Counted from the stretch's first letter, positions 8,679 to 18,294 are shown. The stretch is DNA of 64,000 bases from Janthinobacterium tructae (GCF_006517255.1 NZ_CP041185.1:3968001-4032000), one strand, 5' to 3'. A program made the numbers and translations. The notes: a model not told the origin generated them from the sequence alone.

Positions 8679-8744
8679 AGTGTAAGGGGTTTTATCCCAT
8701 ATGCAAAATTGATTATCACAATAGTTTCAATTAGTTTTAGCTAT
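8679..8744 (-). promoter_or_regulatory. ahpC promoter with a candidate OxyR site
   Basis: On the minus strand, a -35 TTGCAT (8706-8701) and -10 TACACT (8684-8679) are separated by 16 bases. Directly upstream (8744-8708), four tetrads at 11-base spacing, ATAG, TAAT, ATTG and CAAT, resemble the OxyR pattern ATAG-N7-CTAT-N7-ATAG-N7-CTAT (4, 2, 3 and 3 matches of 4). A site abutting the -35 box is the usual position for OxyR activation. The match is partial. Confidence 0.5.
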
Positions 8745-8829
8745 CGCGACACCATGAGAACTCCATGATAGGCAGTTCCCACGGGATTGGATAGCGGTGA
8801 CAGTGGATACCCCTGCCGCCGCCAGGTGT

Positions 8830-9222
8830 TTAGTTCTTGAGTTCTTCCGGTACCTTGCCGCCGTTTTCCGCCAGCTTGATCATCACCTGGCGGTGCAGCC
8901 AGATATTCATGCTGGCCGAATCATTGGTGTCGCCCGTGAAGTGCAGCTCTTGCGCCAGTTCCTTGCGCGAAGCCAGGCTGCTGTCGAGTTGAAGCAATTT
9001 CATCAGGTCGACGATGGACGTGCGCCAATTGAGTGTTTCCGCGTTCTTGCCGGCCAGGTCGACCAACACCACTTCCACGTCCACCACTGGCACGGCAACC
9101 GCTGGTGCAGCGGCGGCTGCCGGTGCCGCTGGCGCGTCGGTAGCGGCCGCTGGCGTGGCTGCCGGAGCAGCGTCGGACGAATGGTGGAAGATTTTGTTAT
9201 AAATATTGCTGAAAATGCCCAT
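8830..9222 (-). CDS. DUF3597 family protein
   Basis: A 130-residue protein of unknown function. The N-terminus MGIFSNIYNKIFH and the C-terminal 80 residues (LNWRTSIVDLMKLLQLDSS, then KELAQELHFTGD) fit the DUF3597 family as I remember it. Between them lies a low-complexity Ala/Pro/Val linker, about residues 17-48. No signal peptide or membrane segment is seen. It is a single gene on the minus strand between the sensor gene and ahpC. Confidence 0.75.
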   Translation of the reverse strand: MGIFSNIYNKIFHHSSDAAPAATPAAATDAPAAPAAAAAPAVAVPVVDVEVVLVDLAGKNAETLNWRTSIVDLMKLLQLDSSLASRKELAQELHFTGDTNDSASMNIWLHRQVMIKLAENGGKVPEELKN

Positions 9223-9397
9223 GAGGTCACCTCGAGTTGAGTGAATGGAAGAAGGTTTGCCTGCGCGCCCGGTTCATGACGCGAACCGGTGACAGCTGGA
9301 GCCGGGCGCAGGCGCCAGCCTGTCGAGTATAAGCCCGTTCAGGCCGGAGGCCCTGTCCCGCAGGGCAGTGGACATCTGGTGGCAGGGCGCGCCGGTT

Positions 9398-12199
9398 TCA
9401 AGGGTGCAAGGGCCGCCGGGCGTGCAGCAGCGCATCGAATGCTTCGATGGCCAGCGGCGGCGCAAACAGCTCGCCTTGCGCAAAATCGCAGCCGATTTCC
9501 AGCAGCCGCGCGCGCTGCTCTTCGGTCTCCACCCCTTCGGCGATGACTTGCAAGCCCAGCTTGTGCGCCATGGTGACGATGGCTTCGCACAACACCAGTT
9601 CGCTGGCACCGGGCGCCAGCTTGCGCACCAGCACGCCGTCGAGCTTCAGGTAGTCGATACTGCACTGCTGCAATTGCGTCAGCGAGGCGGGGCCGCTGCC
9701 GAAGTTGTCCAGGGCGATCTGCAAGCCTGCCTCGCGCAAGTGCTGCAGCCGCGGCGCCATGCCGCTGCCGGCGCCCAGCAGCGCATCTTCGCGCATGTCG
9801 AGCACGATAGCCGAAGCCGGCACATCGAGCGCCATCAGCTGGCGCAGCCAGGTGCCGGGCGCCTCGACTTCACGCTGCAGCTCCAGCGGCGACTGGTTCA
9901 GGCACAGTTGCAGCCCCGGCAAACCGATGGCCTGGCCCTGCGCGCGCCAGCGCAGCAGTTGCGCGGCCGCCGTGCGCAGCACCCAGTCGCCGATGTCGAC
10001 GATCAAGCCGCTGCTCTCGGCCAGCGCCAGGAAATCCGGCGGGCACACGATGCCCCGCTGCGGATGGTGCCAGCGCAGCAAGGCTTCCACCTTGGCAATA
10101 TTGCCGCTGTGCAGTTCGACGATGGGCTGGTAATACAGCTGCATCTGCTGTTCGCGCAAGGCCGTGCGCAAGTCCGCCCCCATGCGCATGCGGTTGACGG
10201 CCGCCACCTGCATCGCGGGCGTAAAATAACTGTAGCGGTTGCGCCCCGCGCCTTTCGACACATACATGGCCTGGTCCGCATGCTTGAGCAGGTCCTCGAT
10301 CGTGCCCGCGTCGTCCGGATACAGGGTGATGCCGATCGAGGCCGAAACGAAGGCCTGCTCCTGTCCCAGCAGGAACGGCGCCAGCAAGCCGTCGAGTATC
10401 TGCCGCGCGATGCGGTCAACTTGCTGCAGATCATCGAGGTCGGACAGGATCACCGTGAATTCATCGCCGCCCAGGCGCGCCACCGTATCCGTTTCGCGCA
10501 CGCCCACGCGGATGCGCCGCGCCGCTTCGATCAGCAAGATATCGCCCTGGTGGTGACCGAGGGTGTCGTTGACTTCCTTGAAATGGTCGAGGTCGATGAA
10601 CAGGATGGCCACGCGGCTCGTATCGCGCCGTCCCTGAGCCAGCGCCTGGCGCAGGCGCTCGTGGAACATGCGGCGGTTCGGCAATTGCGTCAAGGTATCG
10701 AAATTGGCTTGCTGCCAGATCAGCGCTTCCGTTTGCCGCTTGTCCGTCACATCTTCCAGCATGCACAGGTGGTGCGGGCCGCCGTGGCACGCCGTGGCGA
10801 TGGCCGTCACCGAGGCATCGACCCACACCACGTCGCCATCGGGACGCACGATGCGCTTGGCGTGGCGGAAGCCCGGCATGCGCCGCGCCAGCAACTGCGC
10901 CACGTGTGCCTGCTCACCCGCCACGTCATCGGGATGACTGATCTCCATCCAGTTCGAGCGCTTCATATGCTCCAGGCTGCGCCCGGCGATGGCCAGATAG
11001 CGCGGATTGATATCCAGAAACTGTCCGCTCACGGTATCGATCAGGGCGATGCCCATCGGTGCTTCCTCGAACATGGTGCGAAAGCGCAATTCCCCTTGCC
11101 GGATGGTTTCTTCCGTGCGGCGGCGCTCGCGCGCCAGGTTGCTGAAGTGAAAGGCAGCCGACACGGCCAGCAAGCTGCCCGCCACACCCAGCGACAGATA
11201 CAACCAGCCCAGGTCGGCGCCTGGCACGGGGTGATACAGGAAGCCCTGGTAGGCGCGGCTGTCCGTGGCATTGCGCGGCAGCACGCCCATGGCGGCATAG
11301 GTGTCGGCGATATGCTGCCAGCGCTGGGGATTCATGTAGCCAAGTTCCACCAGCACGGGCTGCAGCAGCACTTCCATCTGCTGCGCCTCGTACAGCAGAT
11401 GCGCCGGGTCGTGGCGCTGGCTGTATTTGGCATGGATCAGATGCGCCATTTCCTCGCGGTGCGCCATCGCGTATTGCCAGCCGCGCAGGCTGGCCGCGCG
11501 GAACGCTTTGACGCGCTCGGGATGGCGGCGCAGTTCGTACTCGCTGGTAAACAGGTTGTCGCCATAGAAATCGATGCCGGCCGTGCGCGGCGTAAACTGG
11601 TAGTAGGGAAAGCCCGCCCGGTCCAGGTAATCCGCTTCGTTGGTGGAATACGCGGCAATGGCGTCGACCTTGCCATCGATTAAATCCTCGATCCGGTAGC
11701 TGGGCGGCAGGTGCCGCATCTGTTCCGGCGCGACGCCCATTTTCTGCAGAAACAGCGAGATTTCATCGGATGCGGCTGCCACATCGGTGGCCGCACCGAT
11801 CATCACCGGCGCCCCCACCAGCCGGTGCACGTCCGGTGCGCCGCCATGCTGGCGCATCAGCAGCACGCTGGGCGAATGCTGGAACACCACGGCCAGCACC
11901 ACCACGGGCTTGCCGGCCATACGGCTGAGCAACAAGGTACTGTTACCCACGCCGTAGTCGGCCTGGCCCGTCAGCACGGCCGCCTCGGCAAGCGGCACGC
12001 CGCTGCCTTCGACCAGTTTGACTTCCAGCCCCGCCTCGCGGTAATAACCTTGCTCGATGGCCGCGTAATAGCCGGCAAACTGGAACTGGTGCGTGAAATT
12101 GAGCTGCAGGGAGATAGCTTCCAGCGCGCGGGCGGGCGTGGTCAGGCACAGCAGCAGAATGAAACAGCAGCGGAAAGCGTCGAATGCTTTCATCGGCAT
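9398..12199 (-). CDS. Membrane sensor with periplasmic NMT1/THI5-like binding domain, PAS, GGDEF and EAL domains
   Basis: A 933-residue predicted cyclic-di-GMP enzyme. A signal peptide (MKAFDAFRCCFILLLCL) is followed by a periplasmic SsuA/THI5-type binding domain (LQLNFTHQFQFAGYYAAIEQ onward). A membrane segment lies at about 332-352, then come a PAS domain, a GGDEF domain with intact GGDEF at 577-581, and an EAL domain with EAL at 705-707. The EAL domain departs from consensus: DDFGTG reads DNFGSG, and the Glu of the usual ELTE segment is replaced (LDMRED), so phosphodiesterase activity may be weak. The start is uncertain: ATG 12199 or 12193, neither with a clear ribosome site. A small nitrogenous ligand is plausible, by analogy to the binding family. 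Confidence 0.85.
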   Translation of the reverse strand: MPMKAFDAFRCCFILLLCLTTPARALEAISLQLNFTHQFQFAGYYAAIEQGYYREAGLEVKLVEGSGVPLAEAAVLTGQADYGVGNSTLLLSRMAGKPVVVLAVVFQHSPSVLLMRQHGGAPDVHRLVGAPVMIGAATDVAAASDEISLFLQKMGVAPEQMRHLPPSYRIEDLIDGKVDAIAAYSTNEADYLDRAGFPYYQFTPRTAGIDFYGDNLFTSEYELRRHPERVKAFRAASLRGWQYAMAHREEMAHLIHAKYSQRHDPAHLLYEAQQMEVLLQPVLVELGYMNPQRWQHIADTYAAMGVLPRNATDSRAYQGFLYHPVPGADLGWLYLSLGVAGSLLAVSAAFHFSNLARERRRTEETIRQGELRFRTMFEEAPMGIALIDTVSGQFLDINPRYLAIAGRSLEHMKRSNWMEISHPDDVAGEQAHVAQLLARRMPGFRHAKRIVRPDGDVVWVDASVTAIATACHGGPHHLCMLEDVTDKRQTEALIWQQANFDTLTQLPNRRMFHERLRQALAQGRRDTSRVAILFIDLDHFKEVNDTLGHHQGDILLIEAARRIRVGVRETDTVARLGGDEFTVILSDLDDLQQVDRIARQILDGLLAPFLLGQEQAFVSASIGITLYPDDAGTIEDLLKHADQAMYVSKGAGRNRYSYFTPAMQVAAVNRMRMGADLRTALREQQMQLYYQPIVELHSGNIAKVEALLRWHHPQRGIVCPPDFLALAESSGLIVDIGDWVLRTAAAQLLRWRAQGQAIGLPGLQLCLNQSPLELQREVEAPGTWLRQLMALDVPASAIVLDMREDALLGAGSGMAPRLQHLREAGLQIALDNFGSGPASLTQLQQCSIDYLKLDGVLVRKLAPGASELVLCEAIVTMAHKLGLQVIAEGVETEEQRARLLEIGCDFAQGELFAPPLAIEAFDALLHARRPLHP

Positions 12200-12333
12200 G
12201 GCAGGACACCACTGGAAACTGCCGAGCTGGCAGGGTACGACTATTGTAGCCGCCCCCTTTTGCGGATGGATAATTATTTCACTAAGAACAATAACGTTGA
12301 TGTTTTTGGCAAACAATCTGACGTTCGTTTGCG

Positions 12334-12726
12334 CTAGAACACGACGCCTGCCACCAAAATGATGTTGGCATACGGACTGCACTCACCCGTACGCACGATG
12401 GCGCGCGCGCCCTTGCTCAATTGCTTGAACTCCTCGTGCGTCACCTGGCGCGCATCGGGCACAGCCAGGGCCGCCACCTGCGCCGCCATGGCCGGATTGT
12501 GCTGCGGCAACTCGCTGGCGAGCAAATGGTATTCCACTTGCATTTCAGTCAATACCGCATTGACGGTATCGATGAAGCCGGGGATGCCGCGCGTCAGGGC
12601 CAGGTCGATCAGGGGCACGCCCGGCTGCGAGGGCAAGCCCGCGTCGCCGATGACGAGCATGTCGCCATGACCGAGCGATGCAATCATTTGCGACAACGCA
12701 ATATTAAGCAGCGGTGTTTTTTTCAT
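12334..12726 (-). CDS. rbsD: D-ribose pyranase
   Basis: Interconverts pyranose and furanose forms of ribose, feeding RbsK. The 130 residues start MKKTPLLNIALSQMIASLG, followed by the active-site HGDMLVIGDAG and the C-terminal RTGECSPYANIILVAGVVF typical of the RbsD/FucU fold. It is the last gene of the rbs operon, four bases after rbsK. No convincing terminator follows before the sensor gene. Confidence 0.95.
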   Translation of the reverse strand: MKKTPLLNIALSQMIASLGHGDMLVIGDAGLPSQPGVPLIDLALTRGIPGFIDTVNAVLTEMQVEYHLLASELPQHNPAMAAQVAALAVPDARQVTHEEFKQLSKGARAIVRTGECSPYANIILVAGVVF

Positions 12727-12730
12727 GGTC

Positions 12731-13642
12731 TCAGAACAGCTCGTGCAAGTGGGGAATCGAGGTTTGCGCACCGGGCTTGGTGACGCTCCAGGCGGCTGCG
12801 CGCTGGCCTTGCTGGATCGCTTCGGCCTCGTCCATGCCGGACGCCAGGCCGGCGACAAAGCCGCCGATAAAGGTGTCGCCGGCGGCCGTCGTATCGACGG
12901 CTTGCACCACCTCGGCCGGGAAGGTGAAATCGCCGCCATACAGGGCCGCGTGCACGCCCTTGGAGCCGAGCGTGATGATGACGTTGTCGCTGCCCAGCTT
13001 TTGCAGCGCGGCCGCCAGCGCCTGGACGTCCGCGCCGTCCGGGCTGACGCCGGCCAGCATGGCCGCTTCGATTTCATTCGGAATCAGGTAGTCGACCAGT
13101 TCCAGCACGCCTGCCGGCAAGCTGGCGGCCGGGGCCGGGTTCAGCACCACCGTCTTGCCCAGCGAACGGGCCAGTTTAATGGCGTGCACGACGGTGGCCA
13201 TCGGCGTTTCCAGCTGCAGCACGACAATATCGGCCTGCTCGATCAGCTCTTTTGCCGCGTCGATATGCGCGGGGCTCAATAAATCGTTGGCGCCGCCGGC
13301 AATCACGATGCTGTTCTGGCCGTTGTCGTCGACCAGGATGGAAGCGATGCCGGACGCGACACCGGGCAAGGTGGTGATGTGGCTGTCGATGATGCCGTCG
13401 CCCACCAGCGCCGCGCGCAAGGTCGCGCCGAAGGCGTCGTCGCCCACGCAGCCGATCATGGCCACTTGCTGGCCACCGGCGGCTACTTTGCCGCTCAGGC
13501 GCGCGCAGGCCACGGCCTGGTTGGCGCCCTTGCCGCCAGGAATGGTTCGAAACGCGCCGCCCGTCAGGGTTTCGCCGGGGAGGGGCATGCGCGGCACGCG
13601 CAAGACCAGGTCCATATTGATGCTGCCGATAACCACGATCAT
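12731..13642 (-). CDS. rbsK: Ribokinase
   Basis: Phosphorylates ribose to ribose 5-phosphate. This is a PfkB-family kinase of 303 residues with the N-terminal GSINMDLVLRVPRMPLPGET, the substrate motif GGKGANQAVA and the C-terminal catalytic DTTAAGDTFIGGF with its Asp base. Its ATG overlaps the rbsR stop codon by four bases (ATGA at 13642-13639), so the two are translationally coupled. Confidence 0.96.
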   Translation of the reverse strand: MIVVIGSINMDLVLRVPRMPLPGETLTGGAFRTIPGGKGANQAVACARLSGKVAAGGQQVAMIGCVGDDAFGATLRAALVGDGIIDSHITTLPGVASGIASILVDDNGQNSIVIAGGANDLLSPAHIDAAKELIEQADIVVLQLETPMATVVHAIKLARSLGKTVVLNPAPAASLPAGVLELVDYLIPNEIEAAMLAGVSPDGADVQALAAALQKLGSDNVIITLGSKGVHAALYGGDFTFPAEVVQAVDTTAAGDTFIGGFVAGLASGMDEAEAIQQGQRAAAWSVTKPGAQTSIPHLHELF

Positions 13643-14697
13643 GATGTCATTCCCATCAGTTCAGTTGCAGGTGAAGAAGTAGGTGCGGAAGAAGGTACAG
13701 TGGCGGCCACGCTGGAGCCGCGCACGTGCAGCTCGGGTGCGATGCTGCGCTGCTGGCGCGGCAAGGCGGGGTCGGCGATGCGCGCCAGCAGGCAGGCGGC
13801 CGTGATATGGCCCAGCTCGCGCGTGTTTTGCGCCACGCTGCTCAAGGCAGGATGCACGAAGCTGGCCAGGTCGATATCGTCGAAGCCGACGACGGCCAGT
13901 TCGGCCGGCACGGCAATGCCCCGCTCGGCGGCGGCGCGCAAGGCGCCAAAGGCCATCAAATCATTGCAGCAGAACAAGGCGTCGGGGCGCTGGCCTGGCG
14001 GCAGCGCCAGCAAATCCAGCGCGGCCGCATAACCGCCCGCGCTCGTAAAATCGCCATGCACGCACAGGGCGTCGGCCAGGACCACGCCCGCGTCCGCCAT
14101 GGCGCTGCGCGCACCGGCTATGCGCTCGTTGGAAATGCGCACTTCGCGGGGACCGGCGATGCAAGCAAGGCGCCGGCGTCCCAGGCCCAGCAAATGGCAC
14201 GCGGCCAGGGCACCGCCGGCGCGGTTGTCGACGGCCACCGCATCGATGGACAGGTCGCTGGGCGCGCGGTCGAGCAGCACGGCCGGCACCTTCATCTTGC
14301 GCAGCAATTCGCCATCGCTGTCGGCCAGCGCGGACAGGATCAGGCCGTCGCAGCGTTTGGTCAAGAGCACGTTCAGGTAGTCGCGCTGCTTGACGGGGTC
14401 GTCATCGGAATTGCACAAAATCACGCTGTAGCCGGCCGCGTAGCAGCTATCCTCGATGCCGCGCGCCACTTCCGAAAAATACGGATTCGTATTATTCGGA
14501 ATGATCAGGCCGATGGTGCCCGTGCTGCGGCTGCGCAGGGAGCGCGCCAGCGCGCTGGGCACGTAATGCAACTGCTCCGCCGCCGCCAGCACGGCGCGGC
14601 GCGCCGCGTCGCTGACGGGGCGGGTATTGTTGAGGACGTGCGACACGGTGGTAAACGACACCCCCGCCGCCTGCGCCACTTGTTTGATCGTTGCCAT
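13639..14697 (-). CDS. rbsR: LacI-family repressor of the ribose operon
   Basis: A 352-residue regulator. Its N-terminal helix-turn-helix TIKQVAQAAGVSFTTVSHVL and hinge helix SALARSLRS are followed by a periplasmic-binding-protein-like ligand domain (IGLIIPNNTNPYFSEVARGI). It lies inside the operon between rbsC and rbsK, so it is likely autoregulated. The perfect palindrome upstream of rbsB is the obvious operator. Calling it rbsR rests on operon context. Confidence 0.9.
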   Translation of the reverse strand: MATIKQVAQAAGVSFTTVSHVLNNTRPVSDAARRAVLAAAEQLHYVPSALARSLRSRSTGTIGLIIPNNTNPYFSEVARGIEDSCYAAGYSVILCNSDDDPVKQRDYLNVLLTKRCDGLILSALADSDGELLRKMKVPAVLLDRAPSDLSIDAVAVDNRAGGALAACHLLGLGRRRLACIAGPREVRISNERIAGARSAMADAGVVLADALCVHGDFTSAGGYAAALDLLALPPGQRPDALFCCNDLMAFGALRAAAERGIAVPAELAVVGFDDIDLASFVHPALSSVAQNTRELGHITAACLLARIADPALPRQQRSIAPELHVRGSSVAATVPSSAPTSSPATELMGMTS

Positions 14698-14706
14698 GGG
14701 CCAGTA

Positions 14707-15678
14707 TTATGAACGCTCGCCGCGGCGGCGGTAAGTGTCGAGCACCACGGCGGCGACGATCACCAGGCCCGTGACGATGCGTTTCACGGGTTCCGACACG
14801 CCCACTTGCGCCAGGCCCGCTTCCAGCACGGAAATGATCAACACGCCGATAAACGTGCTGATGACGGAACCGCGTCCGCCCATCAGGCTCGTGCCGCCGA
14901 TCACGACGGCGGCGATCACTTGCAATTCCATGCCCACGCCGCCGTTCGGGTCGGCCGCTTCCAGGCGCGAGACCTGGAACAGCGCGCCCACGCCAGCCAG
15001 AAAGCCCATCAGGGCAAACACCAGCACTTTTGACGGTTTCGTATTGATGCCGGACAAACGCACGGCTTCTTCATTCGTGCCGATGCCGATCCAGTGGCGT
15101 CCCAGCACCGTGCGCGTGAGCACCAGGTGGCCGATGACAACAATCGCGATGGCGGCGATGAAGGCCGGCGACAGGCCAAAGGCGATCGGCGAGCTGATGC
15201 CGTCCACGGCGCTGCCGATGTATTCCGTGCGCGAGTTCGTCACTTGATACGCCATGCCGCGCGCCATTTCCAGCACGCCCAAGGAGACGATGAACGAGGG
15301 AATGCGCCAGCCGACGGAAATCAGGCCGGTCGTCGCGCCGCACAGGGCGGCGACGAACATGCCCAGCAGGGCCGCGCTCCACACGGGCCAGCCCCAGTGC
15401 ACGACAGCGAGCGACAGCACGGAAGCGGCCAGCGCCATGACGGAGCCGACGGACAAATCGATGCCGCCGATGATCAATACAAAGGTCATGCCGACGGCCA
15501 TCACCACCAGGGTCGGGATGTTGTTCGACAGGGTACTCAAGGTCGCCAGAGTAAAGAAGTTTTCGCTGGCAAACGAGAACAGCACGCACATGGCGAGCAG
15601 GGCGCCGATCAGGCCCGCATAGTTTTTCAGGTCGGCCAGGCTGCGCTGCAGATACGAAGGAGAGGAATGGGTGGTCAT
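14707..15678 (-). CDS. rbsC: Ribose ABC transporter permease
   Basis: Inner-membrane channel of the ribose importer: 323 residues with about eight to ten membrane segments and the family signature GGIDLSVGSVMALAA near residue 90. A second conserved stretch, GIGTNEEAVRLSGI, lies near 199 and the ATPase-contact region around RLEAADPNGGVGMELQVIAA near 245. It follows rbsA by 18 bases and precedes rbsR by nine. Confidence 0.95.
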   Translation of the reverse strand: MTTHSSPSYLQRSLADLKNYAGLIGALLAMCVLFSFASENFFTLATLSTLSNNIPTLVVMAVGMTFVLIIGGIDLSVGSVMALAASVLSLAVVHWGWPVWSAALLGMFVAALCGATTGLISVGWRIPSFIVSLGVLEMARGMAYQVTNSRTEYIGSAVDGISSPIAFGLSPAFIAAIAIVVIGHLVLTRTVLGRHWIGIGTNEEAVRLSGINTKPSKVLVFALMGFLAGVGALFQVSRLEAADPNGGVGMELQVIAAVVIGGTSLMGGRGSVISTFIGVLIISVLEAGLAQVGVSEPVKRIVTGLVIVAAVVLDTYRRRGERS

Positions 15679-15696
15679 GGGAATCTTTCCGGCGGA

Positions 15697-17250
15697 TCAG
15701 GCCGCAGCTGGAGTGGAAGTGGGGGTCAAATAGCCGGAGAAAGCGGCTGACAGCAGCGCGTCCTGGCTCCAGGCGCCGCGCTCGAAGGTCTCGACGATGC
15801 TGCCGGCGCTCATGACGGCGATGCGGTCGCAGATCAGCATCAGCTCGCGCAAGTCGCTCGAGACGATGACGAGACCCTTGCCCTGGCGCGCCTGTTCGGC
15901 CAGCACCTGATAAATATCAAACTTGGCGCCGATATCGATGCCGCGCGTGGGTTCGTCGAACAGCATCACGGGGCAGTCGCGATACAGCCAGCGGGCGATC
16001 ACCACCTTTTGCTGGTTCCCGCCGGACAATTCGGCCACCGTTTGCGCGCTGTTGCGCGAGCGGATGCCCAGGCGCTGAATGTAATCGTCGGCCACCGTCG
16101 CTTCGGCCGCATCGTTGAGCCAACCGGCGCCACTGACGGTGTCGAGCGAGGCCAGGGTCGTGTTGACGGCGATGGACTGGCGCAGCAACAAGCCTTGTCC
16201 CTTGCGGTCTTCCGTGATCATGGCGATGCCGGCTTTCACGGCGGCCTGCGGCGAGTGCAAGGCGGCGGGTACCTCGCTGTCGCCGAGGAACACGTCACCG
16301 GCGTCGGCGCGGTCGGCGCCGAAGATCAGGCGCAGCAATTCCGTGCGGCCCGAGCCGATCAGGCCGGCGATACCGAGGATTTCGCCGGCGCGCAAGTCGA
16401 ACGAAGTCGGGTTGACCACCTTGCCGCGCGCCAGTCCGCGCACGCGCAGCAGCGGCGCGCCGATAGTGCGGCCGCTCAGGTCGACGGCGTCATCGGCCGA
16501 ACGGCCCACCATCAGGCTGACCAGGTCGGCGGCGGAGTGGCCGGCGATATCGTCATCGCACACGAGCTGGCCGTCGCGCAGCACGGCGATGCGGTCGGCT
16601 ACGCGCTTGAGTTCTTCCAGGCGGTGGGAAATATAGATGATGCACACGCCTTCGGCTTTCAGGCGCTCGATTTGCAGAAACAGCAATTCCACCTCGCGGT
16701 GCGTCAGCATGGCCGTCGGCTCATCGAGCACCAGCAGGCGGCAGGAACCAATTAAATTGCGCGCGATTTCGATCATTTGCTGGTGGCCGATGCCCAGCTC
16801 GCCAACCAGGGTCCACGGGTCGAGTCCGCCCAGGCCCACTTGCTCCATCTGTTCGCGCGCGTCGCGCTCCAGACGGCTGCGGTCGATGAAGCCGAAACGC
16901 TGCGGCAAATTTTTCAGGTACAGGTTTTCCGCGATCGACAGGGTGGGAATCAAATTGAGTTCCTGCATCACCATGCGGATGCCCAGCGCCTCGGCGGCGC
17001 CGCGCGAGGCGGGCTGGTAAGGCTTGCCGTCGAGCAGCATCGTGCCCGTCGTGGCTTGCTCCAGGCCGCAGATGATCTTCGACAAGGTGCTCTTGCCCGC
17101 GCCGTTCTCGCCCGTCAGCGCCAGCACCTGGCCAGCGGCGAAGCGCAAGCCCACGCCGCCCAGCACGGGGCCGACATAGGACTTGCCGATGTTGTCCAGG
17201 GTCAATAGAGGGGTGGCGGCTGATGGCGCCGGGGGTATGTCGGTAGGCAT
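15697..17250 (-). CDS. rbsA: Ribose ABC transporter ATP-binding protein (two ATPase domains)
   Basis: Energises ribose uptake. In 517 residues, the first ATPase domain has an intact Walker A GENGAGKST, signature LGIGHQQM and Walker B LLVLDEPTAML. The second has a degenerate Walker A (GLIGSGRTEL), an intact signature LSGGNQQK and Walker B VMLFDEPTRGID, the usual asymmetry of RbsA/AraG proteins. I chose ATG 17250 because GGAG lies seven bases upstream; the frame stays open to an ATG at 17304 with an unrelated Pro-rich extension. Confidence 0.95.
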   Translation of the reverse strand: MPTDIPPAPSAATPLLTLDNIGKSYVGPVLGGVGLRFAAGQVLALTGENGAGKSTLSKIICGLEQATTGTMLLDGKPYQPASRGAAEALGIRMVMQELNLIPTLSIAENLYLKNLPQRFGFIDRSRLERDAREQMEQVGLGGLDPWTLVGELGIGHQQMIEIARNLIGSCRLLVLDEPTAMLTHREVELLFLQIERLKAEGVCIIYISHRLEELKRVADRIAVLRDGQLVCDDDIAGHSAADLVSLMVGRSADDAVDLSGRTIGAPLLRVRGLARGKVVNPTSFDLRAGEILGIAGLIGSGRTELLRLIFGADRADAGDVFLGDSEVPAALHSPQAAVKAGIAMITEDRKGQGLLLRQSIAVNTTLASLDTVSGAGWLNDAAEATVADDYIQRLGIRSRNSAQTVAELSGGNQQKVVIARWLYRDCPVMLFDEPTRGIDIGAKFDIYQVLAEQARQGKGLVIVSSDLRELMLICDRIAVMSAGSIVETFERGAWSQDALLSAAFSGYLTPTSTPAAA

Positions 17251-17334
17251 GATAAAACTCCGCGGTAGTGGCGGCGGGGCCAGCGGCGCCTGCTCGATGA
17301 GCAAGCGGGCGCCGGCCCCGGCGGGATCAAACGA

Positions 17335-18294
17335 TCAGGACTTGGCGCCCTTGGCGACCAGTTCGACCTTGGTTTCGATGACGCCACCGAGCTCGGCCTG
17401 TTTCTTCTTCTGTGCCAGCGCTTTCAGCACGGTCTCGATGCCGAACACGGCTTGCTGCGAACCGAACTGGTCGGCGGTGGCCAGCACGCGGCCATCGGCC
17501 AGCATCGGCTTGATGGCGTTGATGTTGTCGTAGCCGACGACGAGCACTTTGCCCGTCTTGCCGGCCGCCTTGATGGCGGAAATGGCGCCGATGGCCATGT
17601 TGTCGTTACCGCACAGCAAGGCCTTGATATTCGGGTTGGCGTTCAGCATGGCGGCGGCCACCGTGTTGGCAGGGGCGATTTCCCACTGGCCCGACTGCAC
17701 GCTGACGACTTTCGCACCGGCCGCGTTCATGGCGTCCTGGAAACCCAGGGTACGCTGCTGCGCGTTGTAGGTAGTCGACACGCCTTCGATGATGCCGACG
17801 GGATCGCCCTTCTTGATCTGCTTGGCCAGATAGTCGCCGACGACCTTGGCGCCCTTGCGGTTGTCCGGACCGACGAACGGCACGGTGATGCCCTTCTCTT
17901 TCAGGGCGCCCTCGTCGAGCTTGTTGTCGATATTGACGACGATGATGCCCGCGTCGATGGCCTTTTTCAGCACCGGCACCAGCGCTTTCGAGTCGGCCGG
18001 CGCGATCACCAGCGCGTTGACGCGCGAGACGATCATTTGCTCGACCAGCTTAATCTGGCTAGACGTATCCGTTTCATCCTTGATGCCGTTCGACAGCAAG
18101 TCGTACTTGGCGGCATTCGCCTTCTGGTGCGCCTTGGCGCCATTTTCCATGGTCAGGAAAAATTCATTGGCAAGCGACTTCATCACCAGCGCCACCTTCG
18201 GTTTGGCAGGTGTCTGCGCCATCGCCGGCACGGCGGGCAAGGCACACACCAGGACAGCGGCGGCAATCATTTTCAGGCGAATACGGGATGTCAT
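17335..18294 (-). CDS. rbsB: Ribose-binding periplasmic protein
   Basis: Captures ribose in the periplasm for RbsAC. A 319-residue precursor with a signal peptide MTSRIRLKMIAAAVLVCALPAVPAMAQ and a type I periplasmic binding fold (KVALVMKSLANEFFLTMENG, later GNDNMAIGAISAIKAAGKTG). First gene of the operon, with TGGAG eight bases before ATG 18294. The sugar assignment comes from linkage to rbsK and rbsD. Confidence 0.93.
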   Translation of the reverse strand: MTSRIRLKMIAAAVLVCALPAVPAMAQTPAKPKVALVMKSLANEFFLTMENGAKAHQKANAAKYDLLSNGIKDETDTSSQIKLVEQMIVSRVNALVIAPADSKALVPVLKKAIDAGIIVVNIDNKLDEGALKEKGITVPFVGPDNRKGAKVVGDYLAKQIKKGDPVGIIEGVSTTYNAQQRTLGFQDAMNAAGAKVVSVQSGQWEIAPANTVAAAMLNANPNIKALLCGNDNMAIGAISAIKAAGKTGKVLVVGYDNINAIKPMLADGRVLATADQFGSQQAVFGIETVLKALAQKKKQAELGGVIETKVELVAKGAKS

